Positions 1 through 6,205 of a stretch of 7,834 nt of DNA are shown here, piece by piece. Position 1 is the first letter of the stretch; each line of letters begins with the position of its first letter. This DNA comes from Pirellulaceae bacterium (GTDB lineage: Bacteria > Planctomycetota > Planctomycetia > Pirellulales > Pirellulaceae): assembly GCA_020846515.1 (NCBI GenBank), contig JADLDX010000215.1, forward strand, positions 1-7,834. Reading direction: 5' to 3'. Below the pieces are notes generated by a model. That model did no database searches. It was given only the letters and a program-made list of their open reading frames with translations, and was not told where the DNA came from. Made by a program: the position numbers and the translations under genes.

Positions 1-1
1 C

Positions 2-1033
2 AGCTACGATAACGCTCACAAAAAAACTCCTCGGCCAGGGGCTATCGGCAACCTCATAGTAAAGTTGCCCGGTGCGGCGCGTCGGCCGCGCCTGATGCTG
101 TCCGCACATATGGATACGGTGCCCATTTGCGTCGGTTGTAAGCCAAAACGTTTCGGCGACGAAGTGCGATCGATAGACAAGTCCACAGGATTAGGCGCTG
201 ACGATCGAGCTGGCGTGGCCGTAGTGTTAACAGCTGCCATCGAAGCGCTCGAGAGTGGACAGGCCACGCCGCCGCTGACTCTGTGCTTCTTCGTTCAGGA
301 GGAGATTGGTTTGCAAGGCAGTCGCCATCTAAACGCTGCCAAACTTGGCAAAGTAGCTATGGCATTTAATTTCGATGGCAGCAATCCACGGAAGCTGACC
401 ATTGGTGCGACAGGTGGTGAACGACTGAAGATCGTTTTGCATGGTCTAGCTGCCCATGCAGGTTTGGCCCCGGCAGCCGGCGCGAGCGCTATCCACGCCT
501 CGGGATTGGCGATGGCCGCGCTGGTGAAAGATGGTTGGTTGGGTGATGTGCGCAAAGGCAAAAAGGTGGGTACGAGCAACATCGGCGCTATTCATGGTGG
601 TTCGGCCACCAACGTCGTGTGCGATCGTGTCGAAGTGGACGCCGAAGCGCGCAGCCATGATAGTGAGTTTCGCGATGCTATTGCTTCGGCGATCGAAGCG
701 GCGTTTGTCAAAGCGGCCGCTCAGGTAAAAAGCACCTCAGGTGTGGCGGTTCAAGCCGAAGTTCATCGCCGCGTAGACTACGATTCTTTCAAACTAGATG
801 AGGATGCGCAGGTGGTCACAACCGCAGTATCAGCCATTCAAGCTGAAGGAGCCCAGGCGGTCTTGGCGGTTTCCAATGGTGGAGTGGATGCCAATTGGTT
901 GGTGCGACATGGCGTCCCTACGGTTACGCTCGGCTGTGGCCAACGCGATGTCCATACAACTTCAGAAACGCTTAACATTCCCGACTATTTGTTCGCCTGT
1001 CGCATCGCCAACCGCTTAATTGCCAGCTGCTGA
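2..1033 (+). CDS. M20-family metallopeptidase (PepT-like), 5' end missing
   Basis: This is probably a di-zinc aminopeptidase or tripeptidase of the M20 family acting on short peptides in the cytoplasm. The frame is open from base 2, and the reading before the first possible start (TTG at 65) already fits the family (GNLIVKLPG), so the gene begins upstream of the window. About 343 residues are visible. The M20 metal-site residues appear in order: HMD (His codon at 107, Asp at 113), the bridging Asp in GADDRAG (codon at 200), the catalytic Glu and metal Glu in QEEIG (299-304), Asp in NFDGSN (374), and a C-terminal His in DVHTTSE (953). The segment AAHAGLAPAAGASA (about 449-490) matches the lid or dimerisation domain. 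The GADD and QEEIGLQG motifs resemble peptidase T-like members more than carboxypeptidase G2 types. The exact substrate is not readable from sequence. All expected metal ligands are intact, so it is probably active. Confidence 0.9.
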   Translation, partial: SYDNAHKKTPRPGAIGNLIVKLPGAARRPRLMLSAHMDTVPICVGCKPKRFGDEVRSIDKSTGLGADDRAGVAVVLTAAIEALESGQATPPLTLCFFVQEEIGLQGSRHLNAAKLGKVAMAFNFDGSNPRKLTIGATGGERLKIVLHGLAAHAGLAPAAGASAIHASGLAMAALVKDGWLGDVRKGKKVGTSNIGAIHGGSATNVVCDRVEVDAEARSHDSEFRDAIASAIEAAFVKAAAQVKSTSGVAVQAEVHRRVDYDSFKLDEDAQVVTTAVSAIQAEGAQAVLAVSNGGVDANWLVRHGVPTVTLGCGQRDVHTTSETLNIPDYLFACRIANRLIASC

Positions 1034-1046
1034 AAGCCAAACCGTC

Positions 1047-1352
1047 ATGCTACCCGATGATGAACTGTGCATGTGCTTTCATGTTTCCTGGCGCAAGGTC
1101 ATCAACTACATTCGCATTCACAAGGTACGGGTGGCCAGTCGCTTGAGCGAGTGCCAGGGGGCGGGTACGGGCTGTGGCTGGTGCCGAGTCTTTATGGAGC
1201 AATTGGTCGAGCGCATTCAAGTCGATCAACCGGCGCCTGAGGATCTCGAGCAATGGCTGGCCGACCAGATGCCGGCCGCCCAGGCCTACGCTCGACGACG
1301 AGCCGGGTACATCGCACGCGGCCAGGTGCGCAGTAGCGAAGACGAACTGTAA
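1047..1352 (+). CDS. BFD-like [2Fe-2S]-binding small protein
   Basis: A 101-residue protein with the cysteine pattern of the bacterioferritin-associated ferredoxin (BFD-like) domain: CMC at residues 8-10, then about 32 residues later CGWC at 43-46, in the typical context GAGTGCGWC. These four Cys should bind one [2Fe-2S] cluster; C36 is an extra cysteine. The C-terminal half (about 47-101) is charged, probably helical, and shows no second domain. Stand-alone BFD-like proteins act in electron transfer or iron handling; the partner here cannot be named. I chose the ATG at 1047. An in-frame TTG at 1020 would add nine residues and overlap the peptidase, but those residues add nothing family-like. 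The ATG lies 13 bases after the peptidase stop, which suggests one transcript. The Shine-Dalgarno is weak (GAAAG). The link to peptide cleavage is unexplained. Confidence 0.82.
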   Translation: MLPDDELCMCFHVSWRKVINYIRIHKVRVASRLSECQGAGTGCGWCRVFMEQLVERIQVDQPAPEDLEQWLADQMPAAQAYARRRAGYIARGQVRSSEDEL

Positions 1353-1486
1353 GTTCTTTGATATCAGCCATTTGCGGCGTTTTGACCAGATTCGACCATC
1401 AACCGGTAATGTGGTTTTTGGCGAATTTCTGTAACAATCTGCCCTCGGATCGACCATTCATTTAAGAACAACAACTGTTCTGCGCG

Positions 1487-1511
1487 ATAGCGTAGGTAGT
1501 GCCTGCGCTAT
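1487..1511. other. Intergenic hairpin overlapping a possible -10 box
   Basis: An inverted repeat pairs ATAGCGTAGG with GCCTGCGCTAT: about ten base pairs including one G-T wobble, with a loop of about five bases. No T-run follows, so it is a poor intrinsic terminator. Its right edge runs into TATTATACT (1509-1517), which contains TATTAT and TATACT, both close to a sigma70 -10 box. I see no good -35 at the matching distance. The hairpin could end the upstream peptidase/[2Fe-2S] transcript, act as an operator for the large downstream gene, or be a dispersed repeat. The rest of 1353-1586 shows nothing I can name. Confidence 0.35.
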
Positions 1512-1576
1512 TATACTCCTCTAGACACGCAATCACCCCCCGCAATCGCCGAAGCGCGATCGGTAGGGCTCAGTCC

Positions 1577-1580
1577 GAGG
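1577..1580 (+). promoter_or_regulatory. Shine-Dalgarno GAGG for the large secreted protein
   Basis: GAGG lies six bases before the ATG at 1587 and supports that start. The encoded N-terminus then matches the planctomycete export motif, which also argues for this start. Confidence 0.5.
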
Positions 1581-1586
1581 TTCAAC

Positions 1587-4500
1587 ATGGGTCGATCCAA
1601 ACTTGCGCAGCGCTCTAAGCTGCATCTAGAATTTCTTGAACAGCGTCGCGTCTTTGCGTCGCTGATGATGTACGACCAATTTGTCCATTACCAGGAAGTA
1701 CCGCTGGAGCCGGCGTTTGTTTTAGCCAACTACGCCACGCAGAAGGCTTTCGGCCTTGGTTGGGAAGATGCGGACCTTAAGACGTTTGCGTCGCAAGAAG
1801 AGCTGGATATAAAAATCGCGGACGCGGTAACTGAATACTGGAGCGGCGTGTTTGGCAAAGAAGTCAACAGCGTCGATCTCGGGTGGTATATGGCCCACTC
1901 GGTGCGCCCCGAGTTCCTGTCGATCAGTTCTGCATCCATGATTGCGGATTCTCGTGCAGCGAACGTCATGTCGTTCGATCTGACCAATCGACAACATGCC
2001 GCCATTGATGAAGCCGATAGCGTGGAAGTGACAGGCGATGGCTACCTGTTCATAGCTCAGGGCGGTCGAATCAAGGTTGTAGACGCACGCGATCCGGCGG
2101 CGCTCAAGACAATCAAGGTCATGTCAGATGAGGCCGTCAGCGAACTGCGCATGTTCGTCGTGGGGGATCGCCTGTTAACGGTGGGTAACCTCTACGACCA
2201 CCGACCGCTTTACGACAGTGCTGTGTACCATACGGCACAGAAGACTCGCGTTCAGCTCTATGACATTTCTGACCGATCGAACCCGACTCTGCTTTCAACA
2301 ACTGCCGTGGATGGACGAAGCCTGGGCAGTACCGTTCAAGACGGGCGACTGACGTTGGTTCAGTCGACCAGTGCCGTGTTGCCTGCACCGCTGGTAGTCA
2401 AGGGCAGCGATGGTAAGACCCGTTTTGAAGTCGCTGCGGACTATCTGGCTCGCCACCGCACCGATTTGTTGTCGGCCTTGATGCCCAACTATCAACAAGG
2501 CCCCAATGCGGATTCCTTGCCGGCGGGCCAGGATATTGGTCAGTGGTCTGATTTCGCCACAATAGGCAATCGCTTGGACGGCGGTACCACTGTTTTACGG
2601 TTTGACTTGGACGAAGACGCACTTGGTCTGATCGGTTCGGAGGTCCTGAGCGGACTGGTCAATCCGATGGTTTACATGGCGCCCGACAATATTTATCTTG
2701 TCGCGCGACAAATGAATAATGATACAGACATCTACCGGATCGAAACGGCAGACGATGGCCAGTTGACCGTGAGTGCCTCGGTGGAAGTGCTCGGATTCAT
2801 CAACGAGACGCGATGGATGGACGAGCACAATGGTGTGCTGCGCGTGGCGACTGCATCGATCGAGCAAAATTTGAGGGCCAATGGGTTTGAGTGGACTCGG
2901 CGTGAACAAGCAAACATTTTCACCATTGGCGATACGCCCAATGGCTGGAAAGTTCTAGGCGAGTTGAAGGACATCGCGCCAGGTGAGCGCATGTTGAGCG
3001 CTTACTTTGATGGCGAGCGCGCATTGGTCACCACTGGCGAAACCATTGAACGTTTCATCGATCCTCTACATGGCATAGATCTGTCAGATCCCGCTGCGCC
3101 GAAAGAGCTGAGCGAACTAACGATTCCTGGCTTCACGACCTATTTGCAACGTATTGATGAAACGCATTGGGTAGGCTTGGGCTACGAATTGAGTGAAAAT
3201 CGGACGCCCTATTTGCAAGTTTCGTTGTATGAGGCGGCTGATTTGGCTAATCCGCGCGTCGTGGATCGCTGGACCAGTTCAACCATCGAAGTTTGGGGCA
3301 ATAGTTGGAATGCGTTGGACATTCGTTTTGACTCCGATTCAGGCATATTGACCTTGGGCAGTGGCATGTCCGGTGGCGCTCTGGTCATGCAGATGTTTCC
3401 GCCTCAGGCTATACATGCTTTCATGGGCCAATCTGCGCCGATCTTCAAGATAGATGTCAATGCGAATGATCCGCTGCAATTGTTGGCCGAAGTGCCACAT
3501 CCGGAATCGATTGAACGGAACTTTGTCCTAGACGACGTGCTCTACACCATATCAAGCAATGCGGTGTCGACACATGCCATCGACAATCTCTCGGGTGAGG
3601 ACTTGGATCGAGAGGTGACGCTTGGCGTGCAACCGAGCACGCTGACTGTCGGCTGGAGTGTATCGACCGGCGAGACGCAGCAGTTTCGACTCTTCGGCGG
3701 CTGGGACACAAGTTTCTACACGATCACTTCGCTGACAGGCGGAGAAAAGATAGCAGCTACCCTCGGTGCAGATCAATCGATCATCGTCAGCGTGCCAGAG
3801 GACGTGGTGGGCGTTAACGAAGTGCTCACCATGACCGTCCGTTACTTCGACGGACAAACAGCGACCGTGCAGGCGTACTTGTGGGTGCCCGGGCCGTTTG
3901 TTGTCGTGAATCCGATTGATCCCATCGTGACAAAGACCGACGCGAAAGCCAAGATCCTTTCGCGTCTGGAGAATGAAGCTGGAGAAGTAATCCATAATGC
4001 CTCGGTGGGTGATGAAGTCTGGGTGGTGGTCTCTGCCCAAGATGGACGCGATGGTGGCACAGGTGTCTTCGCCGCTTACGTGGACGTCGCCTTCAATAGC
4101 GCCAATTTCAGCGTCGTCGGACAACCAGAAGCTCTCGGTGAGTTCACCAGTGGAAAGGGTGGCCTGGTTTCAGAGGGTGGGATCAAGAAACTCGGAGGCT
4201 TTAGCAATACCACCACTCGCAAATCTACAGATGCTCAAGATTTCGCGCGATTCAAGATTCGCGTCACACAGGAGGGGCCGATCACGCTAACGTTTAGCCC
4301 CAACGCTGAGCAGGGCGCAGAGTTCTTGGTTTATGACATCGATGCGCCGTTAGCGTTAGAAAATATAGAAACGTCTGTGTTGACGACGGGGCAAACACTG
4401 CGAACGACCTCGGCGATCAGCCAAGATGTTAACTCCGATGGTGTCATTACGGCTTTAGATGCGTTGCTGATCGTCAATCGCATTAACTCGCAGGCCGATC

Positions 4501-4805
4501 GATCAGCTTCAGCAACCGCTCAGCCGACGGGAATGGCTGGTACCAACACCATCGACATATTTGCAAGCAACTTTGACTTAAATGGTGACGGAGCTGTTTC
4601 AGGTCTGGATGTACTGCAAATTATCAATACGATCAACCAGCGATCCGAAGTGGCCCTGGTTGGCGAATCGGAGGCTGGCCAATCAGAGGCTGGCCAATCC
4701 AGGCTTGCTCCAATCAGCGTCGATGCATTTTATGCCGAGACCGAATTGGCCATTGCCCCTGGGAGTGAGCAATTCGACTTCATCCGCAAGCAACGAGCGA
4801 TGTGA
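1587..4805 (+). CDS. Secreted beta-propeller protein with cohesin-like and dockerin domains
   Basis: A 1072-residue exported protein of unknown substrate. Residues 14-24 (LEFLEQRRVFA) are a variant of the LEPR-XLL motif found near the N-terminus of many planctomycete extracellular proteins; there is no classical hydrophobic signal peptide. Residues about 130-665 match the beta-propeller family PF09826/COG4880. TNRQHAAIDEADSVE (133-147) corresponds to that family's TNVQ-GVDEAD signature, and blade-like segments follow (GRIKVVDARDP, RVQLYDISDRSNP, FKIDVNANDP). Residues about 680-770 form a beta-rich linker. Residues about 785-925 resemble a cohesin-like domain (VGDEVWVVVSAQD, GVFAAYVDVAFNSANFSVVG, FARFKIRVT). 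A type I dockerin follows with two calcium loops: D947/N949/D951/T955/D958 and D997/N999/D1001/S1005/D1008. The last 55 residues are an unassigned tail containing a SEAGQ duplication. A likely role is extracellular or envelope protein interaction; no enzyme active site was recognised. Confidence 0.88.
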   Translation: MGRSKLAQRSKLHLEFLEQRRVFASLMMYDQFVHYQEVPLEPAFVLANYATQKAFGLGWEDADLKTFASQEELDIKIADAVTEYWSGVFGKEVNSVDLGWYMAHSVRPEFLSISSASMIADSRAANVMSFDLTNRQHAAIDEADSVEVTGDGYLFIAQGGRIKVVDARDPAALKTIKVMSDEAVSELRMFVVGDRLLTVGNLYDHRPLYDSAVYHTAQKTRVQLYDISDRSNPTLLSTTAVDGRSLGSTVQDGRLTLVQSTSAVLPAPLVVKGSDGKTRFEVAADYLARHRTDLLSALMPNYQQGPNADSLPAGQDIGQWSDFATIGNRLDGGTTVLRFDLDEDALGLIGSEVLSGLVNPMVYMAPDNIYLVARQMNNDTDIYRIETADDGQLTVSASVEVLGFINETRWMDEHNGVLRVATASIEQNLRANGFEWTRREQANIFTIGDTPNGWKVLGELKDIAPGERMLSAYFDGERALVTTGETIERFIDPLHGIDLSDPAAPKELSELTIPGFTTYLQRIDETHWVGLGYELSENRTPYLQVSLYEAADLANPRVVDRWTSSTIEVWGNSWNALDIRFDSDSGILTLGSGMSGGALVMQMFPPQAIHAFMGQSAPIFKIDVNANDPLQLLAEVPHPESIERNFVLDDVLYTISSNAVSTHAIDNLSGEDLDREVTLGVQPSTLTVGWSVSTGETQQFRLFGGWDTSFYTITSLTGGEKIAATLGADQSIIVSVPEDVVGVNEVLTMTVRYFDGQTATVQAYLWVPGPFVVVNPIDPIVTKTDAKAKILSRLENEAGEVIHNASVGDEVWVVVSAQDGRDGGTGVFAAYVDVAFNSANFSVVGQPEALGEFTSGKGGLVSEGGIKKLGGFSNTTTRKSTDAQDFARFKIRVTQEGPITLTFSPNAEQGAEFLVYDIDAPLALENIETSVLTTGQTLRTTSAISQDVNSDGVITALDALLIVNRINSQADRSASATAQPTGMAGTNTIDIFASNFDLNGDGAVSGLDVLQIINTINQRSEVALVGESEAGQSEAGQSRLAPISVDAFYAETELAIAPGSEQFDFIRKQRAM
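4671..4700 (+). repeat. 15-bp tandem duplication in the dockerin protein tail
   Basis: GAGGCTGGCCAATC occurs twice in a row at a 15-base period and encodes two SEAGQ-type repeats just after the second dockerin loop. The period is a multiple of three, so the duplication keeps the frame. It looks like a recent slippage event in an unconstrained tail. Confidence 0.8.
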
Positions 4806-4843
4806 AAACGTTTTGCCCAATGGAGTGCGTTTGCGGAAATGTT

Positions 4844-4862
4844 CCTAGGGCGTTGCCCTAGG
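4844..4862. repeat. Perfect 8-bp hairpin in the convergent gap
   Basis: CCTAGGGC GTT GCCCTAGG is a perfect eight-base-pair palindrome with a three-base loop, 38 bases after the dockerin-protein stop and between two convergent genes. The position suits a two-way transcription stop, but neither side has a T-run. It may instead be one copy of a dispersed intergenic repeat; this cannot be settled from one window. Confidence 0.6.
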
Positions 4863-4896
4863 CTACGGTGACCGAGGGCTTAACCCAATCAAACCT

Positions 4897-4935
4897 CAGA
4901 TGCCAACTAGGCTCATCCCTTTTGGTTGGCATCTG
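4897..4935 (-). terminator. Hairpin spanning the stop codon of the SRPBCC gene
   Basis: CAGATGCCAAC (4897-4907) and GTTGGCATCTG (4925-4935) are perfect 11-base inverted arms with a 17-base loop that contains the minus-strand TGA. The right arm lies within the last codons of the gene. On the minus-strand transcript the stem is followed by a mildly T-rich stretch (AGGTTTGATT), so it may be a terminator or an mRNA-end stabiliser. The T-tract is weak for a classical Rho-independent site. Confidence 0.5.
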
Positions 4936-5797
4936 GCTGTTCGGCTTTTTGCTCGCTATGTGCATCCAGCCGTTCTTTGAATTTCTCAAGGTCGTCACGC
5001 ACACGTTTGTCCAATCCCATGTTGAAGAACTCAGCGACCATGGCTGTGACCTTGCCGCCTGGTGGATCGTACTGCATCGAAACACGCATTTCAGTTTTCT
5101 GATCACCCACTTCCTTGAAGTGCACCGACCCGGCTGTGCCCACATCGCCTTGTACGCTCTTCCAAGAGACCATGCGATCGGCATCCTGCTTAAGAATATC
5201 GGCGTCCCAAGTCAGCGTCATACCCAGCGGTGCTTCGGCAATCCACTGCGTGCGTTTGGCTCCGATTTTCTTGATGCTCTTAATATGGGGCAAGAACTTG
5301 GGCAGCTCTTCCCAGCGAGTCCACACCTCATAGAGATCGTGGGCAGAACGATCGATCACGAACGTCTCTTCGACTTTCACACCTTTGATGGCATCATGAT
5401 CCGGCAAGAAAGCGGCCAGTGGGCCGCGTTCAGAGATCATTCTCGTGCTCTGGGCATCGTCTGACTGATCGGAGTCCAGGTCGCAAGTGCTCAACCCAAG
5501 CTGCTGGTAAAGGGCACAGTAACCGCTTAGTCCTCGATAGAGCAGCGACGCTCCAACTGCGCTTAATAACAGACCAGGCAATCGGCCACGCACGACGCCG
5601 GTGGCGACTAACAGGCCACCTAGTCCTGCGGATACTAAACGCTCCGTTGTGCCAACATTCTCGCAGGAACTGGCTTGATCTTCCGACTTCTGCGAACGAT
5701 TTTGTTGGTTGGAAGATCGATCGGAATTCCGACTGGCCGTTCGATTGGATGTCCGGTTGGTTAACTGGGCGCCGCGATAAGCGTTTTCGGTTGGCAT
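4913..5797 (-). CDS. Membrane protein: YgaP-like hairpin plus SRPBCC (cyclase/dehydrase) domain
   Basis: A 294-residue protein of the type grouped in COG5637. Residues 1-48 are polar, rich in Asn, Arg and Ser, and probably disordered. Residues about 54-69 and 73-90 are two hydrophobic segments, followed by RGLSGYCALYQQLGLS (88-103), which resembles the DUF2892/YgaP-type membrane hairpin ending in a GxCxLY motif. Residues about 138-275 form an SRPBCC (START-like) domain: VEETFVIDRSAHDLYEVWTR opens it, then WEELPKFLPHIKSI and a final helix, DKRVRDDLEKFKERL. SRPBCC domains form a hydrophobic pocket, but the ligand is unknown. The start was set at 5797 because AGGAG lies nine bases upstream. An in-frame ATG at 6013 would add 72 residues that run through a palindromic repeat and look non-coding. 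It is convergent with the dockerin gene and divergent from the PQQ-type gene, so it is probably a single-gene unit. Confidence 0.85.
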   Translation of the reverse strand: MPTENAYRGAQLTNRTSNRTASRNSDRSSNQQNRSQKSEDQASSCENVGTTERLVSAGLGGLLVATGVVRGRLPGLLLSAVGASLLYRGLSGYCALYQQLGLSTCDLDSDQSDDAQSTRMISERGPLAAFLPDHDAIKGVKVEETFVIDRSAHDLYEVWTRWEELPKFLPHIKSIKKIGAKRTQWIAEAPLGMTLTWDADILKQDADRMVSWKSVQGDVGTAGSVHFKEVGDQKTEMRVSMQYDPPGGKVTAMVAEFFNMGLDKRVRDDLEKFKERLDAHSEQKAEQPDANQKG

Positions 5798-5806
5798 AAA
5801 ATTGTG

Positions 5807-5811
5807 CTCCT
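5807..5811 (-). promoter_or_regulatory. Shine-Dalgarno AGGAG setting the SRPBCC gene start
   Basis: On the minus strand AGGAG lies nine bases before the ATG at 5797. It is the strongest ribosome binding site in the window and decides this start over the upstream in-frame ATG at 6013. Confidence 0.7.
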
Positions 5812-5940
5812 GCGATAGGTGTGCATAGGCTTGGGTCAACATGTGTCGAGACAATTTCAATTGACAATGCAATTGGAGCGCCAATCTGATTTTTCCCAGA
5901 AAGACTCGCGTGCCATGGATGGATAGCCTGTGCCAAGGCA

Positions 5941-6076
5941 GCAACGCTGTGAAGCATTTTTGCTCGTGAAACCGGGCATTTGTAGCGGTTGGGCGCAAGC
6001 CCTCCAGTTCCAATAACTACCGGCATATACCGGACGGCTTGCGCCGTTCCGCTTCTAAAATGCTTCACAGCGTTGC
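5941..6076. repeat. Nested palindromic element, REP-doublet-like
   Basis: The outer arms are perfect 20-base inverted repeats: GCAACGCTGTGAAGCATTTT at 5941-5960 and its reverse complement at 6057-6076. Inside, 5984-6001 and 6036-6053 form a second inverted pair matching at 15 of 18 positions. Each inner arm is itself a small hairpin: GGGC-GCAA-GCCC at 5991-6002 on the plus strand and, on the minus strand, ACGGC-GCAA-GCCGT around 6034-6047. GTAG stands just before the left hairpin (5982-5985), as in REP sequences of other bacteria. No exact target-site duplication was found. It lies between two divergent genes. The rest of 5798-6205 holds the AT-richer 5' region of the SRPBCC gene (about 5850-5895) and a promoter candidate for the PQQ-type gene; no further gene was found. 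Confidence 0.8.
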
Positions 6077-6133
6077 CCAGGCGGGGCGTAGAAAAGGCTA
6101 TCGATAGCGTTGTGAGGTCGGCATGGGCTCAGC

Positions 6134-6162
6134 TTGTGGAACCTCAGCAGTCACACGATAAT
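6134..6162 (+). promoter_or_regulatory. Candidate sigma70-type promoter for the PQQ-type gene
   Basis: TTGTGG (6134-6139) and GATAAT (6157-6162) are separated by exactly 17 bases. The -10 matches the consensus at five of six positions, the -35 only at three. Transcription would start near 6169 and leave a leader of roughly 37 bases. This is a pattern match only. Confidence 0.35.
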
Positions 6163-6205
6163 GTGGTCGGACTGAAGAATTCTTTTGAAAAGTGGGAAAT
6201 GACCA

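Noticed and set aside
1050..1457. Minus-strand 135-residue open frame over the [2Fe-2S] gene
   Set aside because: The plus strand carries the complete BFD-like cysteine pattern; the minus-strand product is featureless.
3552..4124. Minus-strand 190-residue open frame inside the dockerin-protein gene
   Set aside because: A shadow of the well-supported plus-strand coding region; the translation shows no family features.
4868..5464. Plus-strand 198-residue open frame opposite the SRPBCC gene
   Set aside because: It is antisense to a clear domain-bearing gene and has no recognisable domain or ribosome binding site.
5798..6013. N-terminal extension of the SRPBCC protein from an upstream in-frame ATG
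   Set aside because: The added 72 residues are not family-like and are partly encoded by the palindromic element, while a good AGGAG lies before the ATG at 5797.
5430..6068. Minus-strand 212-residue open frame over the SRPBCC gene 5' half and the palindrome
   Set aside because: It is out of frame with the supported gene and passes through the repeat, with no domain signal.
5933..6082. Target-site duplication around the nested palindrome (CCAAGGC and CCAGGC)
   Set aside because: The two flanks differ in length and sequence, so the match is not a true direct repeat.
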